A DNA stretch of 64,000 bases. Source: Methylacidiphilum kamchatkense Kam1 (GTDB taxonomy: Bacteria; Verrucomicrobiota; Verrucomicrobiia; Methylacidiphilales; Methylacidiphilaceae). Numbering within the stretch: position 1 is the first letter of the stretch; each line of letters begins with the position of its first letter. The stretch lies in NCBI RefSeq assembly GCF_007475525.1, contig NZ_CP037899.1, forward strand, positions 1,860,001 to 1,924,000, read 5' to 3'. The notes under the pieces are model-generated. The model made no database searches. It saw only the letters and a list, made by a program, of their open reading frames with translations, and was not told where the DNA came from. Positions 55,397-64,000 of this stretch are shown piece by piece. The position numbers and the translations under genes are program-made.

Positions 55397-57910
55397 ATGA
55401 CAAACTTTACGCCTAGAGCACAACAAGTATTGGCACTTGCCAGACAGGAAGCCGAAAGGTTTGGACACAACCATGTGGGCACTGAGCATCTTTTGCTTGG
55501 TTTAATTAAACTTGCCCAAGGAGTAGCTATTAATGTCCTCCAAAAACTTGGAGTAGATCTGGAAACTGTACGAATCGAAATAGAGAAAAAGATCGGTTCT
55601 GTTCCTTCCGAAGGCAAGCCGACTACACCTATTCCCTATACGCCTCGTGTGAAGAAAGTTTTAGCTTTAGCCAGCAAAGAAGCAAAAGCTCTGAACCATA
55701 GCTACGTAGGAACAGAGCATATTCTTTTGGGACTGCTGCGAGAAGGAGAGGGAGTGGCAGCCACTATCCTCAAAAATCTCGATATCGATCTGGAACGAGT
55801 TCGCAATGAGATTTTAAAGGAATTAGATCCTAATTTCTCTGCCAGTGGAGAAGAAGAAAATCCTGAGCCAGCTTTTGCTGGGACTACCGAAACAACCTCA
55901 AAAAAGGAAGTGAAAACACCCGCTTTGAAAGCTTTTGGTAGAGATTTAACCGAACTGGCACGTCGTGGGGAACTCGATCCAGTAATTGGAAGGAAAAACG
56001 AGATCGAACGAGTGATGCAGATCCTTTGCAGAAGGACAAAGAACAATCCTGTGCTTATAGGGGAAGCGGGCGTGGGGAAAACGGCCATCGTCGAAGGATT
56101 AGCCCAGGAAATTGCTAATGAAAATGTTCCTGATCTGTTGAGAGATAAAAGGGTGATCACTTTGGATTTAGCCCTAATGGTCGCCGGAACAAAATATAGA
56201 GGACAATTTGAGGAAAGGATTAAGGCGGTAATGGAGGAGATCCGCAAGGCCAAGAACATCATCCTTTTTATTGATGAGTTGCATACGATTGTAGGGGCTG
56301 GTTCTGCAGAAGGAGCGATGGATGCTTCTAATATCATTAAACCGGCGTTGTCCCGTGGAGAATTACAATGCATCGGTGCGACCACTCTTTCAGAATATCG
56401 CAAATACATAGAGAAAGACGCGGCGTTGGAAAGAAGATTTCAAACCGTTCTTGTGGAAGCCCCAAGCGTTGAAGAAACGATTCAGATTTTGCATGGTCTC
56501 AAACCAAAGTACGAAGCGCATCATAAAGCCAAGTTTACCGACCAGGCTATTGATACTGCCGTTCGGCTTTCGGATAGATATCTTACGGGGAGATTCTTGC
56601 CCGATAAAGCTATCGACATCATGGACGAAGCAGGGGCGAGGGCAAGGATTGCCGCAACAATGAGGCCACCTGAATTAAAAGATCTTGAAAACGAGCTGCT
56701 TGCTATTAGAGCCAAGAAAGATGAGTGCATTAAGGCTCAAAATTTCGAAAAAGCTGCGGCATTGAGAGACAAAGAGAGAGAGCTTAAAGAAAAGCTCGAA
56801 CAACGGATCGCTGAATGGAAGAAACGGCGAGACGAAAAGGAGACCACCATTACTGAAGACGATATGATGCAAATCGTCTCGAAATGGACAGGGATTCCTA
56901 TTACTCGGATCACTCAGAATGATCAGGATAAGTTTCTCAATGTTGGTGAAGAATTGAGAAAGAGGGTCATTGGTCAGGATGAGGCCATAGAGGCGTTGAG
57001 TAGAGCCTTACAACGCTCAAGGGCTGATCTGAAGGATCCCAAAAGACCCATTGGGTCCTTTATATTCCTTGGACCAACGGGTGTAGGCAAGACTATGCTG
57101 GCAAAAACATTAGCCGAATATGTTTTTGGCAGTGCAGACGCTCTCATACAGATTGATATGAGCGAGTACATGGAAAAGTTTAATGTCTCTCGACTCATCG
57201 GTTCTCCGCCTGGATATGTTGGGTATGAGGAAGGAGGACAGTTAACCGAAAAAATTCGGCGTAGACCCTATTCGGTTGTTCTTTTTGACGAGATAGAGAA
57301 AGCGCATCCGGATGTTTGGAATATCCTCTTGCAAATTCTCGAGGATGGAATTGTTACGGATAGCCTTGGTAGAAAGATTGATTTTAGAAATACCATCATC
57401 ATCATGACCTCCAATGTCGGTGCTGAGATGGGTTTGAAACCAGGTGTGCTTGGCTTCCGAACAAAGCAGGATGAGATTTCCTATGAGCAAATGAAGGAAA
57501 GAATGCTGGAAACCGTTAAAAAGACTTTTAAACCGGAGTTTTTAAATAGGGTTGATGATCTTATTGTCTTCAGGTCGCTTACCAGAGAAGACATGGTCAA
57601 AATCGTTCATTTGGAAGTTAATAAAGTGGCAGAAAGACTGAAGAGTCGTAATTTGAGCATTCTTCTCACAGATGCAGCCATCGATTTCTTGATTGAAAAG
57701 GGATATGAACCAGCCTATGGCGCTAGACCCTTGAGAAGAGCAGTTGAGAAATATGTGGAAAATGCTATCGCCGAAGAATTGCTCAAAGGTAAATTGGCCG
57801 AAGCCACAGTGGTTGAGATTGATGCACGGGAAGGAATGTTAATCTTTACTCCGAAACCTTCCCAAAATGAATCTTCGACTCAATCTCAAGTTGAATCATC
57901 AGCTGTCTAA
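55397..57910 (+). CDS. clpC: ATP-dependent Clp protease ATP-binding subunit ClpC
   Basis: ClpC is the AAA+ unfoldase that feeds substrates, including McsB-marked ones, to ClpP. AGGAGG at 55381-55386 sets the ATG. The 837 residues have two Clp_N repeats (about 4-145), the first AAA module with Walker A GEAGVGKT at 222-229, a UVR-like helical motif (KAQNFEKAAALRDKE near 445), the second AAA module with GPTGVGKT near 555, and the C-terminal D2 region GYEPAYGARPLRRA. The UVR motif separates ClpC from ClpB. It ends just before a bidirectional terminator. Confidence 0.95.
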   Translation: MTNFTPRAQQVLALARQEAERFGHNHVGTEHLLLGLIKLAQGVAINVLQKLGVDLETVRIEIEKKIGSVPSEGKPTTPIPYTPRVKKVLALASKEAKALNHSYVGTEHILLGLLREGEGVAATILKNLDIDLERVRNEILKELDPNFSASGEEENPEPAFAGTTETTSKKEVKTPALKAFGRDLTELARRGELDPVIGRKNEIERVMQILCRRTKNNPVLIGEAGVGKTAIVEGLAQEIANENVPDLLRDKRVITLDLALMVAGTKYRGQFEERIKAVMEEIRKAKNIILFIDELHTIVGAGSAEGAMDASNIIKPALSRGELQCIGATTLSEYRKYIEKDAALERRFQTVLVEAPSVEETIQILHGLKPKYEAHHKAKFTDQAIDTAVRLSDRYLTGRFLPDKAIDIMDEAGARARIAATMRPPELKDLENELLAIRAKKDECIKAQNFEKAAALRDKERELKEKLEQRIAEWKKRRDEKETTITEDDMMQIVSKWTGIPITRITQNDQDKFLNVGEELRKRVIGQDEAIEALSRALQRSRADLKDPKRPIGSFIFLGPTGVGKTMLAKTLAEYVFGSADALIQIDMSEYMEKFNVSRLIGSPPGYVGYEEGGQLTEKIRRRPYSVVLFDEIEKAHPDVWNILLQILEDGIVTDSLGRKIDFRNTIIIMTSNVGAEMGLKPGVLGFRTKQDEISYEQMKERMLETVKKTFKPEFLNRVDDLIVFRSLTREDMVKIVHLEVNKVAERLKSRNLSILLTDAAIDFLIEKGYEPAYGARPLRRAVEKYVENAIAEELLKGKLAEATVVEIDAREGMLIFTPKPSQNESSTQSQVESSAV

Positions 57911-57920
57911 ATGTCTAAAA

Positions 57921-57953
57921 AAAGGGGCGAAAAAATCGCCCCTTTAAATTTTT
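57921..57953. terminator. Bidirectional rho-independent terminator
   Basis: AAAGGGGCGA (57921-57930) pairs with TCGCCCCTTT (57936-57945) around AAAAA. On the plus strand TTTAAATTTTT follows; on the minus strand the upstream A-run gives a T-run. It serves clpC and, in the other direction, the minus-strand lipoprotein gene ending at 58009. Confidence 0.9.
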
Positions 57954-58008
57954 CGTGACGGTCTTCTATCCCTAAAAGTAGGATTTTTTTCGACAGTCAT
58001 CGTAAAAT

Positions 58009-58494
58009 TCAGTTTTGAGGCGGGATATACTCCCATCTTCCTGTATTGGATTCGATCACAATACTGTTGATTCTTTCTTTGCAACCGATAAGTGAGACTT
58101 GCAAAACGTCATCATAATCCATTTTTTTGGGTAAAACTTTTATCTTTTTACATGGATTAGCAGGATCATAGGTCGGCTGACAGTAATACTCTACTTCCAC
58201 TGAGCCATTCACAATAATTTTATTTACCAACAGTTCTCTATGTTCTTTACTTATAACTTTAAGAATTGGAGGCAAAAGGGATACGGCTTTTTTCCGTTCT
58301 CTTAACACCAATGGTAGATCTGCATTGGGAACATCTTTATCCGGATAGAAGTCTAAGTAATGATAAATCGAGAGAATGAAATTTGGTTTAGTCTCCCACA
58401 ACCTGGAACATCCGGTACTAAAAATCAACACCAAAAAAATGACGCTTATTTGTCTACCTCTTTTTTCTAGCCAAACGCCCCGCATCGCAAGCAA
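58009..58494 (-). CDS. Putative lipoprotein behind panE
   Basis: The 161-residue protein has a signal with a lipobox FSTGC (lipidated Cys near residue 29). The mature part is soluble with FILSIYHYLDFYPDKD, LLPPILKVISKEHRELLVNK and CKERINSIVIES, and contains the pairs YYCQPTYDPANPCKK and IGCKE, which could form disulfides. I recognise no family. It starts seven bases after panE on the same strand, so it is almost certainly in that transcript, though the functional link is unclear. Confidence 0.7.
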   Translation of the reverse strand: MLAMRGVWLEKRGRQISVIFLVLIFSTGCSRLWETKPNFILSIYHYLDFYPDKDVPNADLPLVLRERKKAVSLLPPILKVISKEHRELLVNKIIVNGSVEVEYYCQPTYDPANPCKKIKVLPKKMDYDDVLQVSLIGCKERINSIVIESNTGRWEYIPPQN

Positions 58495-58501
58495 GTTTCT
58501 C

Positions 58502-59461
58502 TCAGTTCCTAGAACAAAGGGAATTCAACGAATCAAGAATCGCATAAAGCAATTGAAGCCTTGGAAGCTCAAGACCTTTCTCTCTTGCCATTTTTAAAGG
58601 CCTGCCCCAAATTGCTTCTACCTCAAGAGGCTTATGCTCTAAAAAATCGAATAAGCTTGAAGGTTTATAAGGTCCCATCTTTTTGGTTCTAGAAAGCTGC
58701 ATTTCAATAAAATCATTAGTGATGGAAAAACCGAATGCTTTAGCCGCCTTAATAATTTCTTGCATCAATTCCCTAGCAGCTAAAGCAAGTTCGGGCTTAT
58801 CCAGAATCACAGCTACATCTACCCCTCCAGCAGCAACGGATAACCCATTAAAAGGAATATTCCATACCAATTTTTTCCATCTTGCTTCTTCCAAAGAGTT
58901 AACTATTTCTGTTTCAATCCCGGCTGTAGTCAGCATGGTTGCGAAATCCTTTAATTCTTTTCCAGGCAACGCATTATACTGTCCAAGTTCTACTTTCCCA
59001 AAACCAAAATTTGTGACTTTGCCAGGACCCGTTCGATTAATACACACAAACAATATTCCTCCAATAACGGTTCGAGGTCCAAAATTCTCATAAAGCCACT
59101 TCTCATTCCCTATGCCATTCTGGAAACAAACCAAGACTGTTTCAGAAGAAAGAAGTGGGGGTAGCAATTCAAAAAGAATATCATTTGCAGATGTTTTTAA
59201 AGAAATAATCACCCACTTACAAGGGCCAATCTGATTGGTATTAGTATAAACTTTAACCGGATAAAGCTGAAAGGTCTTTTCTTTTCCCCATTCAATAATA
59301 AGTCCTCTTTCCTTAACTATCTCATAGTCCTTTCGCATTAAGAAATTAACATCATAGCCGGCTTTCGCAAGAAGCCCTCCATAGAACGAACCAATGGCTC
59401 CAGCACCTATGATAGCAATCTTTCCTTTATCGAGATGCTCCGGAGATGATTCAAACGACAT
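58502..59461 (-). CDS. panE: 2-dehydropantoate 2-reductase
   Basis: PanE reduces ketopantoate to pantoate with NADPH in coenzyme A synthesis. The 319-residue protein has the Rossmann motif IAIIGAGAIGSFYGG near residue 14, FQNGIGNEKWL near 113, and the C-terminal helical domain EARWKKLVWNIPFNGLS near 207, with the catalytic Lys in the latter. Family members that reduce other 2-ketoacids exist, so the substrate is likely but not proved. Distances to flanking genes are short downstream and about 660 bases upstream. Confidence 0.85.
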   Translation of the reverse strand: MSFESSPEHLDKGKIAIIGAGAIGSFYGGLLAKAGYDVNFLMRKDYEIVKERGLIIEWGKEKTFQLYPVKVYTNTNQIGPCKWVIISLKTSANDILFELLPPLLSSETVLVCFQNGIGNEKWLYENFGPRTVIGGILFVCINRTGPGKVTNFGFGKVELGQYNALPGKELKDFATMLTTAGIETEIVNSLEEARWKKLVWNIPFNGLSVAAGGVDVAVILDKPELALAARELMQEIIKAAKAFGFSITNDFIEMQLSRTKKMGPYKPSSLFDFLEHKPLEVEAIWGRPLKMAREKGLELPRLQLLYAILDSLNSLCSRN

Positions 59462-60124
59462 AGTATTATAAAAATAACAAAAGGGTTGAAAGGAACCAGA
59501 CTAAATTTATTCTCCTTCCTCATTTTAAACCCCTCCATCCGACCTACTCAAGCCCCTCTAAACCGCTTCAAAGCTGCTTTCTAGCCTCTCTGAGTCTGCT
59601 TTTTTTTAGGTTTATCCTACAATCCTATGCCAGCTATCTTTTTTCACACACTGAAGCCATAGCCCCCAGGATCAAATTCTTTAGATTGTTCGTTGCATTA
59701 AGATCATGATTGTGGGCTTGCTCCATAGAATGGATTCCTTCACTCTTGCTGATGTTCAGCTGTATGTCTAAGCTTCTAGCCTCAAGAGGAGTCAGTATTG
59801 CTTGTGAAAAAACAAGCAATAGAGCACGACAATTCGCCTCTTGGAATTTCAAGCACATCCCGCAATGAAATTCTCAAAAGGGCCAATCCAATTCAACAAA
59901 CGCCCTTTGGAATATCTTCTTCCATTTTTATACAGGAGAATGATCGGTCCTTGATCACCTTCAAGCAGCGTCCAGCACAGTACCACCGCTTCCTATGACT
60001 TCACTAGGTTGCTATGAGTCATACAAGGCTCATATTACCTTTTCTTTGCCATCAGGTGTAGCTGAATTATTCCCTCTCTCTGCCACCCTGCCAACCATAG
60101 AATTTGAATTCTTGACAACCTGCT
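59462..60124. other. Gap with probable decayed sequence
   Basis: Most of this 660-base stretch has no reliable gene. The part 59634-59858 on the minus strand may be a transposase relic (separate entry). The remainder contains scattered short frames on both strands and no terminal repeats that I could match. Confidence 0.4.
59634..59858 (-). pseudogene. Possible TnpB/OrfB transposon relic
   Basis: A 74-codon frame whose C-terminal part reads NHDLNATNNLKNLILG, close to the D-x-N-A-x-x-N-L pattern at the C-terminal end of TnpB-type (IS605/IS200 OrfB) proteins. The zinc-finger cysteines and catalytic core are not visible, so it would be a short remnant of such an element. No flanking repeat or hairpin end is clear. 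The identification rests on one short motif. Confidence 0.35.
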
Positions 60125-60475
60125 TTAAGCAAACATTCCACCGGGATTTTCCATGACTTCTACCGAATCCACTTTCCCGTTTTCATTACTCCCCTTTTTG
60201 ACGTCCATCAACTTTTCCTGCTGGATTAAAAAAATGGCCTTTTGTAAGTTTTGACCATTAATCCAGATATCATGACTTATCGTCCGGAGAAAAAATCGGT
60301 TGCCTTCGGTATCGGCATGAGCAAAAAGGATTCTGGAATAAGGAAAAACCCAATTTCTCCCTGGAGATTCTATCGTAAAGAAGGCAACAGGTGTCTCAGA
60401 AGCAACCACCCCGCCCTGAGTCTCTATCGCAGGTGCACCAGCTACTTTTCTATTTTCTTGTCGGTCATCATTCAT
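60125..60475 (-). CDS. Small protein of unknown function in the RND operon
   Basis: The 116-residue protein has no signal or membrane segment. It has PVAFFTIESPGRNWVFPYSR, HADTEGNRFFLRTISHDIWING and LQKAIFLIQQEKLMDV, a compact beta-rich pattern. Its start overlaps the end of the membrane-fusion gene by eight bases, the hallmark of translational coupling. I know no family. A guess is a small regulatory or accessory protein of the efflux system. Confidence 0.65.
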   Translation of the reverse strand: MNDDRQENRKVAGAPAIETQGGVVASETPVAFFTIESPGRNWVFPYSRILFAHADTEGNRFFLRTISHDIWINGQNLQKAIFLIQQEKLMDVKKGSNENGKVDSVEVMENPGGMFA

Positions 60476-61880
60476 GAGCGAGCTTTCCCTTTTGTAATAA
60501 CTTTTTCTCTTTTATCTTATCAGGCTTTGGTTTAGAAAGATCGTCCACCACCACTACTTTATCCCCTTCTTCAAGAATTTCAGGAGGATTCAATATAATT
60601 TTCTGATCTTTGGAAAGTCCAGAGGGAATCTCAATGAATTGTCCCAAATCTTTCCCCAGTTCAACCTTATTATAATGGACAGTCTGATGCTCATCCACAC
60701 TAAGCACATAATTGCCATCTGCCCTTACGACTATTGTATTGACAGGGACTAGATAGGTTTCCTGTGTCCTCGGCAGATGAAAAGTCACATCCACATACAT
60801 ATTGACAATAATCTCTCCATTGGGATTGCCGACATCGACTTCTGTCAACAGTGTTCGAGAAAGCGGGTCAACCGCTTTCGATGTTCTGACAACTAGCCCT
60901 TTGAAGATTTTTCCAGGCAATTCCGAAGCAGTGACATCAGCCCAAGCACCAAGCTGGATCTGAGGAGCATAATTCTGAGGAACAGCTACATACACCCTCA
61001 TGACATCCGTCACTGATATCCGATAGAGTTCTCTTACTCCTTTATCACTTCCCAGAGACACTAACGTGCCAATATCTATATTTCGAGCCGTAACGACCCC
61101 ACTAAATGGGGCATAAATCTTTTCAAAATTTTGAAGCTCTTTCCAATGTTCATATTGTCCTCGAGAAGCGTTGACTCGAGCAAGAGCAGCATCATAAGCA
61201 GCCTGCCTTTCATCGAGCTGCTGTTGGGAAACCGCACGGGTTTTTATTAGTTCTTTCCACCGATCCAAAGAAATCCTGGCAATTTCCAAATTCGCCTCAG
61301 CTGATTTCAATACCCCTTCCATCTCCAACACTTGTCGATCAATATCAGGGGCATCAATAACAGCCATCAGTTGACCTTCCTTCACTTCATCCCCTATATC
61401 TACCCACCAATTTTTAATATACCCATTGACTCTTGCCCATATGGGTGTTTCAAAATAGCCTCTAGCTGTCCCAGGTAGCCTTAAATCCGTAATTGGTGGA
61501 GCAAGCTTTGGGCTTATAACAGAAACAGGAATTTCATTCGCAATAGCCACATATTTTTTCAGTATCCCTTGATTATGCAGCCTTGGTATGAGTCCTATAA
61601 TAAAAAGAGCCAGAAGAATTGCTCCCAAAGCAAGAGCTATAAAAGCGGGTCCACTTTTGATTTTCTTTAAAATGGGTTCTAGTCGTTCCCGTTTTTTAAT
61701 AGGAGGCGGTTCAGGAATGGTGGGAGAGAGATTATCCTGTTCTTTATTTTGAGTAGGTCCCTCTTCTTGGCTTTTCCCACTCCCTTTCCGCTTTTTATCA
61801 ACGATCCGGGATAGTTTTTCTAATATGCCACGTTTGGTGTCTTTTATTTTCGAACCCACATCGAACTCCTTACTACTCAT
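60468..61880 (-). CDS. RND efflux periplasmic adaptor (membrane-fusion protein)
   Basis: The 470-residue adaptor has a long charged cytoplasmic N-terminus (about 1-75), one membrane anchor (about 76-96), and a barrel-sandwich hybrid split by a helical hairpin: WARVNGYIKNWWVDIGDEVKEGQ and IYAPFSGVVTARNIDIGT flank the ARISLDRWKELIKTRAVSQQQLDE hairpin in two parts. These are HlyD_D23/MFP features. It works with the RND pump next to it (27 bases between them) and an outer-membrane channel encoded elsewhere. The extended cytoplasmic N-terminus is longer than usual. Confidence 0.88.
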   Translation of the reverse strand: MSSKEFDVGSKIKDTKRGILEKLSRIVDKKRKGSGKSQEEGPTQNKEQDNLSPTIPEPPPIKKRERLEPILKKIKSGPAFIALALGAILLALFIIGLIPRLHNQGILKKYVAIANEIPVSVISPKLAPPITDLRLPGTARGYFETPIWARVNGYIKNWWVDIGDEVKEGQLMAVIDAPDIDRQVLEMEGVLKSAEANLEIARISLDRWKELIKTRAVSQQQLDERQAAYDAALARVNASRGQYEHWKELQNFEKIYAPFSGVVTARNIDIGTLVSLGSDKGVRELYRISVTDVMRVYVAVPQNYAPQIQLGAWADVTASELPGKIFKGLVVRTSKAVDPLSRTLLTEVDVGNPNGEIIVNMYVDVTFHLPRTQETYLVPVNTIVVRADGNYVLSVDEHQTVHYNKVELGKDLGQFIEIPSGLSKDQKIILNPPEILEEGDKVVVVDDLSKPKPDKIKEKKLLQKGKLAHE

Positions 61881-61906
61881 AAAATCTACTCATTTGTAAG
61901 CTTTGT

Positions 61907-64000
61907 CTATTCCGTAGGTCTTGTTTTCTTGCCTCGAATAATGCTGAAAACAACTGGAACGAAGAAAAGAGTCCCTATGGTAGCAAAAATCATCCCTCCG
62001 ATAACCGCTCTACCAAGGGGTGCATTCTGTTCTCCTCCCTCTCCAAGTCCAAGGGACATTGGGAGCATACCAAGAATCATCGCCCCAGCAGTCATAAGAA
62101 CCGGCCTGAGCCGAATTCTTCCAGCCATCCAAGCAGCTGTAAGAGCATCGGCTCCATTTCTCATTTCTTCATTGGCAAAAGTAATCAGCAAAATGCTATT
62201 GGAAGTGGCGACTCCAACGGTCATAATCATCCCCATAAGAGAGGGGACACTAAAGGTTGTGCCAGTAAGATAAAGCATCCAGATAACACCACAAAATCCT
62301 GCCGGCAGCGCCATCAGAATGATGAAAGGATCCACCCATCCTTGGAAATTGACTACTAACAAGAAATAGACCATCAGAATGGCAAAAACAATGCCAAGAC
62401 CAAGACGCCCAAAGGCATTCTGCATGCTTTCGGCCTGTCCACGAATATGGATTTCATAGGCTGGAGGCAATTCCTTTTTGATGCTATTGATAACTTTTTG
62501 GACGTCGTGGACTACCCCTCCCAGATCTCTTCCTTGCACATTAACAAAAACATTATAAATAGGCTTGACATTATAATGGCTGACAACGGCAGCCTTTTGG
62601 GTATGCTCCACCGAAACCACGTTACTCAACAGCTGAGTCTCCTCTCTCGAAGCAAGGAGATCAGAATAATATTCCTTTATCGGGTGAAGATTGATATTGA
62701 GCAAAGAGTTGTGACTATCTATCAAGTGTTGGGGAGTTTGAACAACAACCGGATAGTTGATAGTTGTTTTAGGATCGGCCCAATAATTAGGTGCCACCAC
62801 ATAGCTTGAACTCAACTGGTTTAAAATGTTGTTAGCAATTTCCCTTTGATTTAACCCAAAATCAAGAGCCCGTATTCGATCTATTTTTAAATGCAGATAG
62901 GGCTGTTTTTTCTGATAAATGATAACATCAGCAGCCCCTTTGATCTTTTTTACTTTTTTTTGGATTTCTTTTGCAAACCGAGACGTAATATCCGGGTCCT
63001 TTCCTACCACTTGTATATCAATGGGTGCAGCAGAACCAAAGTTAAGAATCTGATTAACCATATCTGGTGGTTGGAAGAAGAACTCGCATCCAGGGAACCT
63101 TCTTGGCAATTTCTCCCTTATCTTTTTCATGTAAGCAAATGTGGAGTGATGATCCTCTTTCAGCGATACTAAAATCTCTCCGTCAAATGTCCCTTCATTG
63201 ATATAATCACCAAAGGCCATTCCTGCAGGAAACCAAAAAGGAAGCCCTCCTAAGTCCACGATAGAATCGATTTCTTCCTCCGGAACAATTTCCTTTTTTA
63301 TGTATTCTTCAATTTCACTGAAAATTCTGGCTGTTGTTTCCAATCTAGTCCCTGGCGGGGTAAAAACATGAAGCCTAAACTTGCCAGCGTCTACAGGGGG
63401 GAAAAAATTCTCTCCTACAAAAGGCAAAGCCACAAAGGAAGCAACACCCAAGATACCAAAGAGTAAGAACACTGCTCCTTTATGATGCAGGGCCCATTTT
63501 AAAAGCTCTCCATAATTGTCCCGGAACTCTTCAAAGCGTTCCATAAACCAATGATGGAATCGCATAAAACGGGAGAGCGGTTTACCTTCGATTTTCCTTT
63601 TATGCTCGATGATTTCTTCCTGTCGAATAAGCATATTGGCCATCGTAGGAACGAGAGTCCTTGAAAGAAAATAGGAGAACAGCATCGAAAAGACGACCCC
63701 TAAGGCCATGGGAGTAAAAAGATATTTTGGAGGCCCCTCTAAAAAAATTACTGAAGTAAACACGATACAAATAGAAAGCGTTGCAACGAAGGCCGCATTG
63801 GCAATCTGCTGAGCACCATCGAGAATCGCCTGAATGAGAGGTTTCCCCATACCGTGATTTCTATGGATATTTTCCACTTCCACTGTCGCATCATCCACAA
63901 GAATTCCAACAGCCAGAGCAAGCCCTCCGAGAGTCATGATATTTATGGTATTGCCCATGCGGCTAAGAATGAAAAGAGCCACAAGAATACAAAGAGGAAT
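61907..64000 (-). CDS. RND-family efflux pump, N-terminal part missing at window edge
   Basis: The frame is open to base 64000, so the gene begins beyond the window; about 697 residues are visible. The segment LGGLALAVGILVDDATVEVENIH has the transmembrane-4 Asp pair of RND pumps (proton relay). A periplasmic domain follows, and then the second half with MGMIMTVGVATSNSILLITFANE and LRPVLMTAGAMILGMLPMSLG. It is of the AcrB-like HAE1 or heavy-metal group. The first Asp pair and the large second periplasmic domain suggest drug or solvent rather than a copper-only pump, but that is weak. It forms an operon with the adaptor downstream. Confidence 0.9.
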   Translation of the reverse strand: MPLCILVALFILSRMGNTINIMTLGGLALAVGILVDDATVEVENIHRNHGMGKPLIQAILDGAQQIANAAFVATLSICIVFTSVIFLEGPPKYLFTPMALGVVFSMLFSYFLSRTLVPTMANMLIRQEEIIEHKRKIEGKPLSRFMRFHHWFMERFEEFRDNYGELLKWALHHKGAVFLLFGILGVASFVALPFVGENFFPPVDAGKFRLHVFTPPGTRLETTARIFSEIEEYIKKEIVPEEEIDSIVDLGGLPFWFPAGMAFGDYINEGTFDGEILVSLKEDHHSTFAYMKKIREKLPRRFPGCEFFFQPPDMVNQILNFGSAAPIDIQVVGKDPDITSRFAKEIQKKVKKIKGAADVIIYQKKQPYLHLKIDRIRALDFGLNQREIANNILNQLSSSYVVAPNYWADPKTTINYPVVVQTPQHLIDSHNSLLNINLHPIKEYYSDLLASREETQLLSNVVSVEHTQKAAVVSHYNVKPIYNVFVNVQGRDLGGVVHDVQKVINSIKKELPPAYEIHIRGQAESMQNAFGRLGLGIVFAILMVYFLLVVNFQGWVDPFIILMALPAGFCGVIWMLYLTGTTFSVPSLMGMIMTVGVATSNSILLITFANEEMRNGADALTAAWMAGRIRLRPVLMTAGAMILGMLPMSLGLGEGGEQNAPLGRAVIGGMIFATIGTLFFVPVVFSIIRGKKTRPTE

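Noticed and set aside
55702-56409. A 235-codon frame on the minus strand inside clpC
   Set aside because: It lies wholly antisense to a strongly conserved ClpC segment and its Ser/Ile/Pro-rich peptide has no family pattern. It is a mirror of codon use in clpC.
1-64000. CRISPR array or intact insertion sequence
   Set aside because: No regularly spaced direct repeats, full transposase gene or paired terminal repeats were seen on reading the window.

Overview
The window is a gene-dense, moderately AT-rich bacterial chromosome segment. It has a Gram-negative envelope toolkit (ExbB/ExbD/TonB-like proteins, an RND pump with its adaptor, a SurA-like chaperone, several lipoproteins). It also carries McsB-ClpC, an LL-diaminopimelate aminotransferase, a GuaB3-type IMP dehydrogenase and archease-RtcB. 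This mixture, frequent GTG/TTG starts and the protein style suggest a verrucomicrobium, most likely Methylacidiphilum-like. That is inference: no methane-oxidation marker or rRNA lies in the window.

Layout. 1-4.5 kb: the 3' end of an archease gene, rtcB, a CBS-containing site-2 protease and acetate kinase. 4.8-15.3 kb: an exported unknown, sufS-sufU, a lipoprotein, then mfd, a SurA-like isomerase, pdxA and argA. 15.3-16.7 kb (minus): an Fe-S domain protein overlapping a frame-broken CbiX-like gene. 16.8-28.4 kb: class II aldolase, an RRM protein, a YmdB-like phosphoesterase, a half-size TauE, dapL, a DinG-type helicase, a pseudouridine synthase, a zinc alcohol dehydrogenase and a beta-CASP nuclease. 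28.4-36.5 kb: cytochrome oxidase subunit I without its usual partners, zwf, a Ppx/GppA protein, two tandem paralogous mini membrane proteins, and ksgA. 36.6-44.2 kb: metE, a cation/proton antiporter, a frame-broken alpha-glucan phosphorylase and an AsmA-like protein. 44.2-46.2 kb: a methyltransferase, a decayed region and tRNA-Leu(UAG). 46.3-57.9 kb: rsmI, an exbB-exbD-tonB-like cluster, guaB3, a frame-broken guaA, hisD, mcsB and clpC. 58-64 kb (minus): a lipoprotein, panE, a decayed patch, and an RND operon running off the right edge.

The strongest cross-cutting observation is that five otherwise intact genes (cbiX-like, glgP-like, exbD-like, tonB-like, guaA) are each broken by one frame change. 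All five need exactly one added base, four of them in runs of six to eight A or T. guaA is among them and is expected to work. Under-called homopolymers in the assembly are more likely than pseudogenes; transcriptional slippage is the biological alternative. The most interesting biological candidates are the tandem 49- and 51-residue membrane proteins, the ExbD-like protein with Thr in place of the proton-carrying Asp, and the CbiX/Fe-S pair.

Central functions present: RNA repair (archease-RtcB), Fe-S assembly (SufS-SufU), transcription-coupled repair (Mfd), sugar phosphate metabolism (Fba, Zwf), glycogen breakdown, amino-acid synthesis (ArgA, DapL, HisD, MetE), guanine nucleotides (GuaB3, GuaA), cofactors (PdxA, PanE) and protein quality control (McsB-ClpC).
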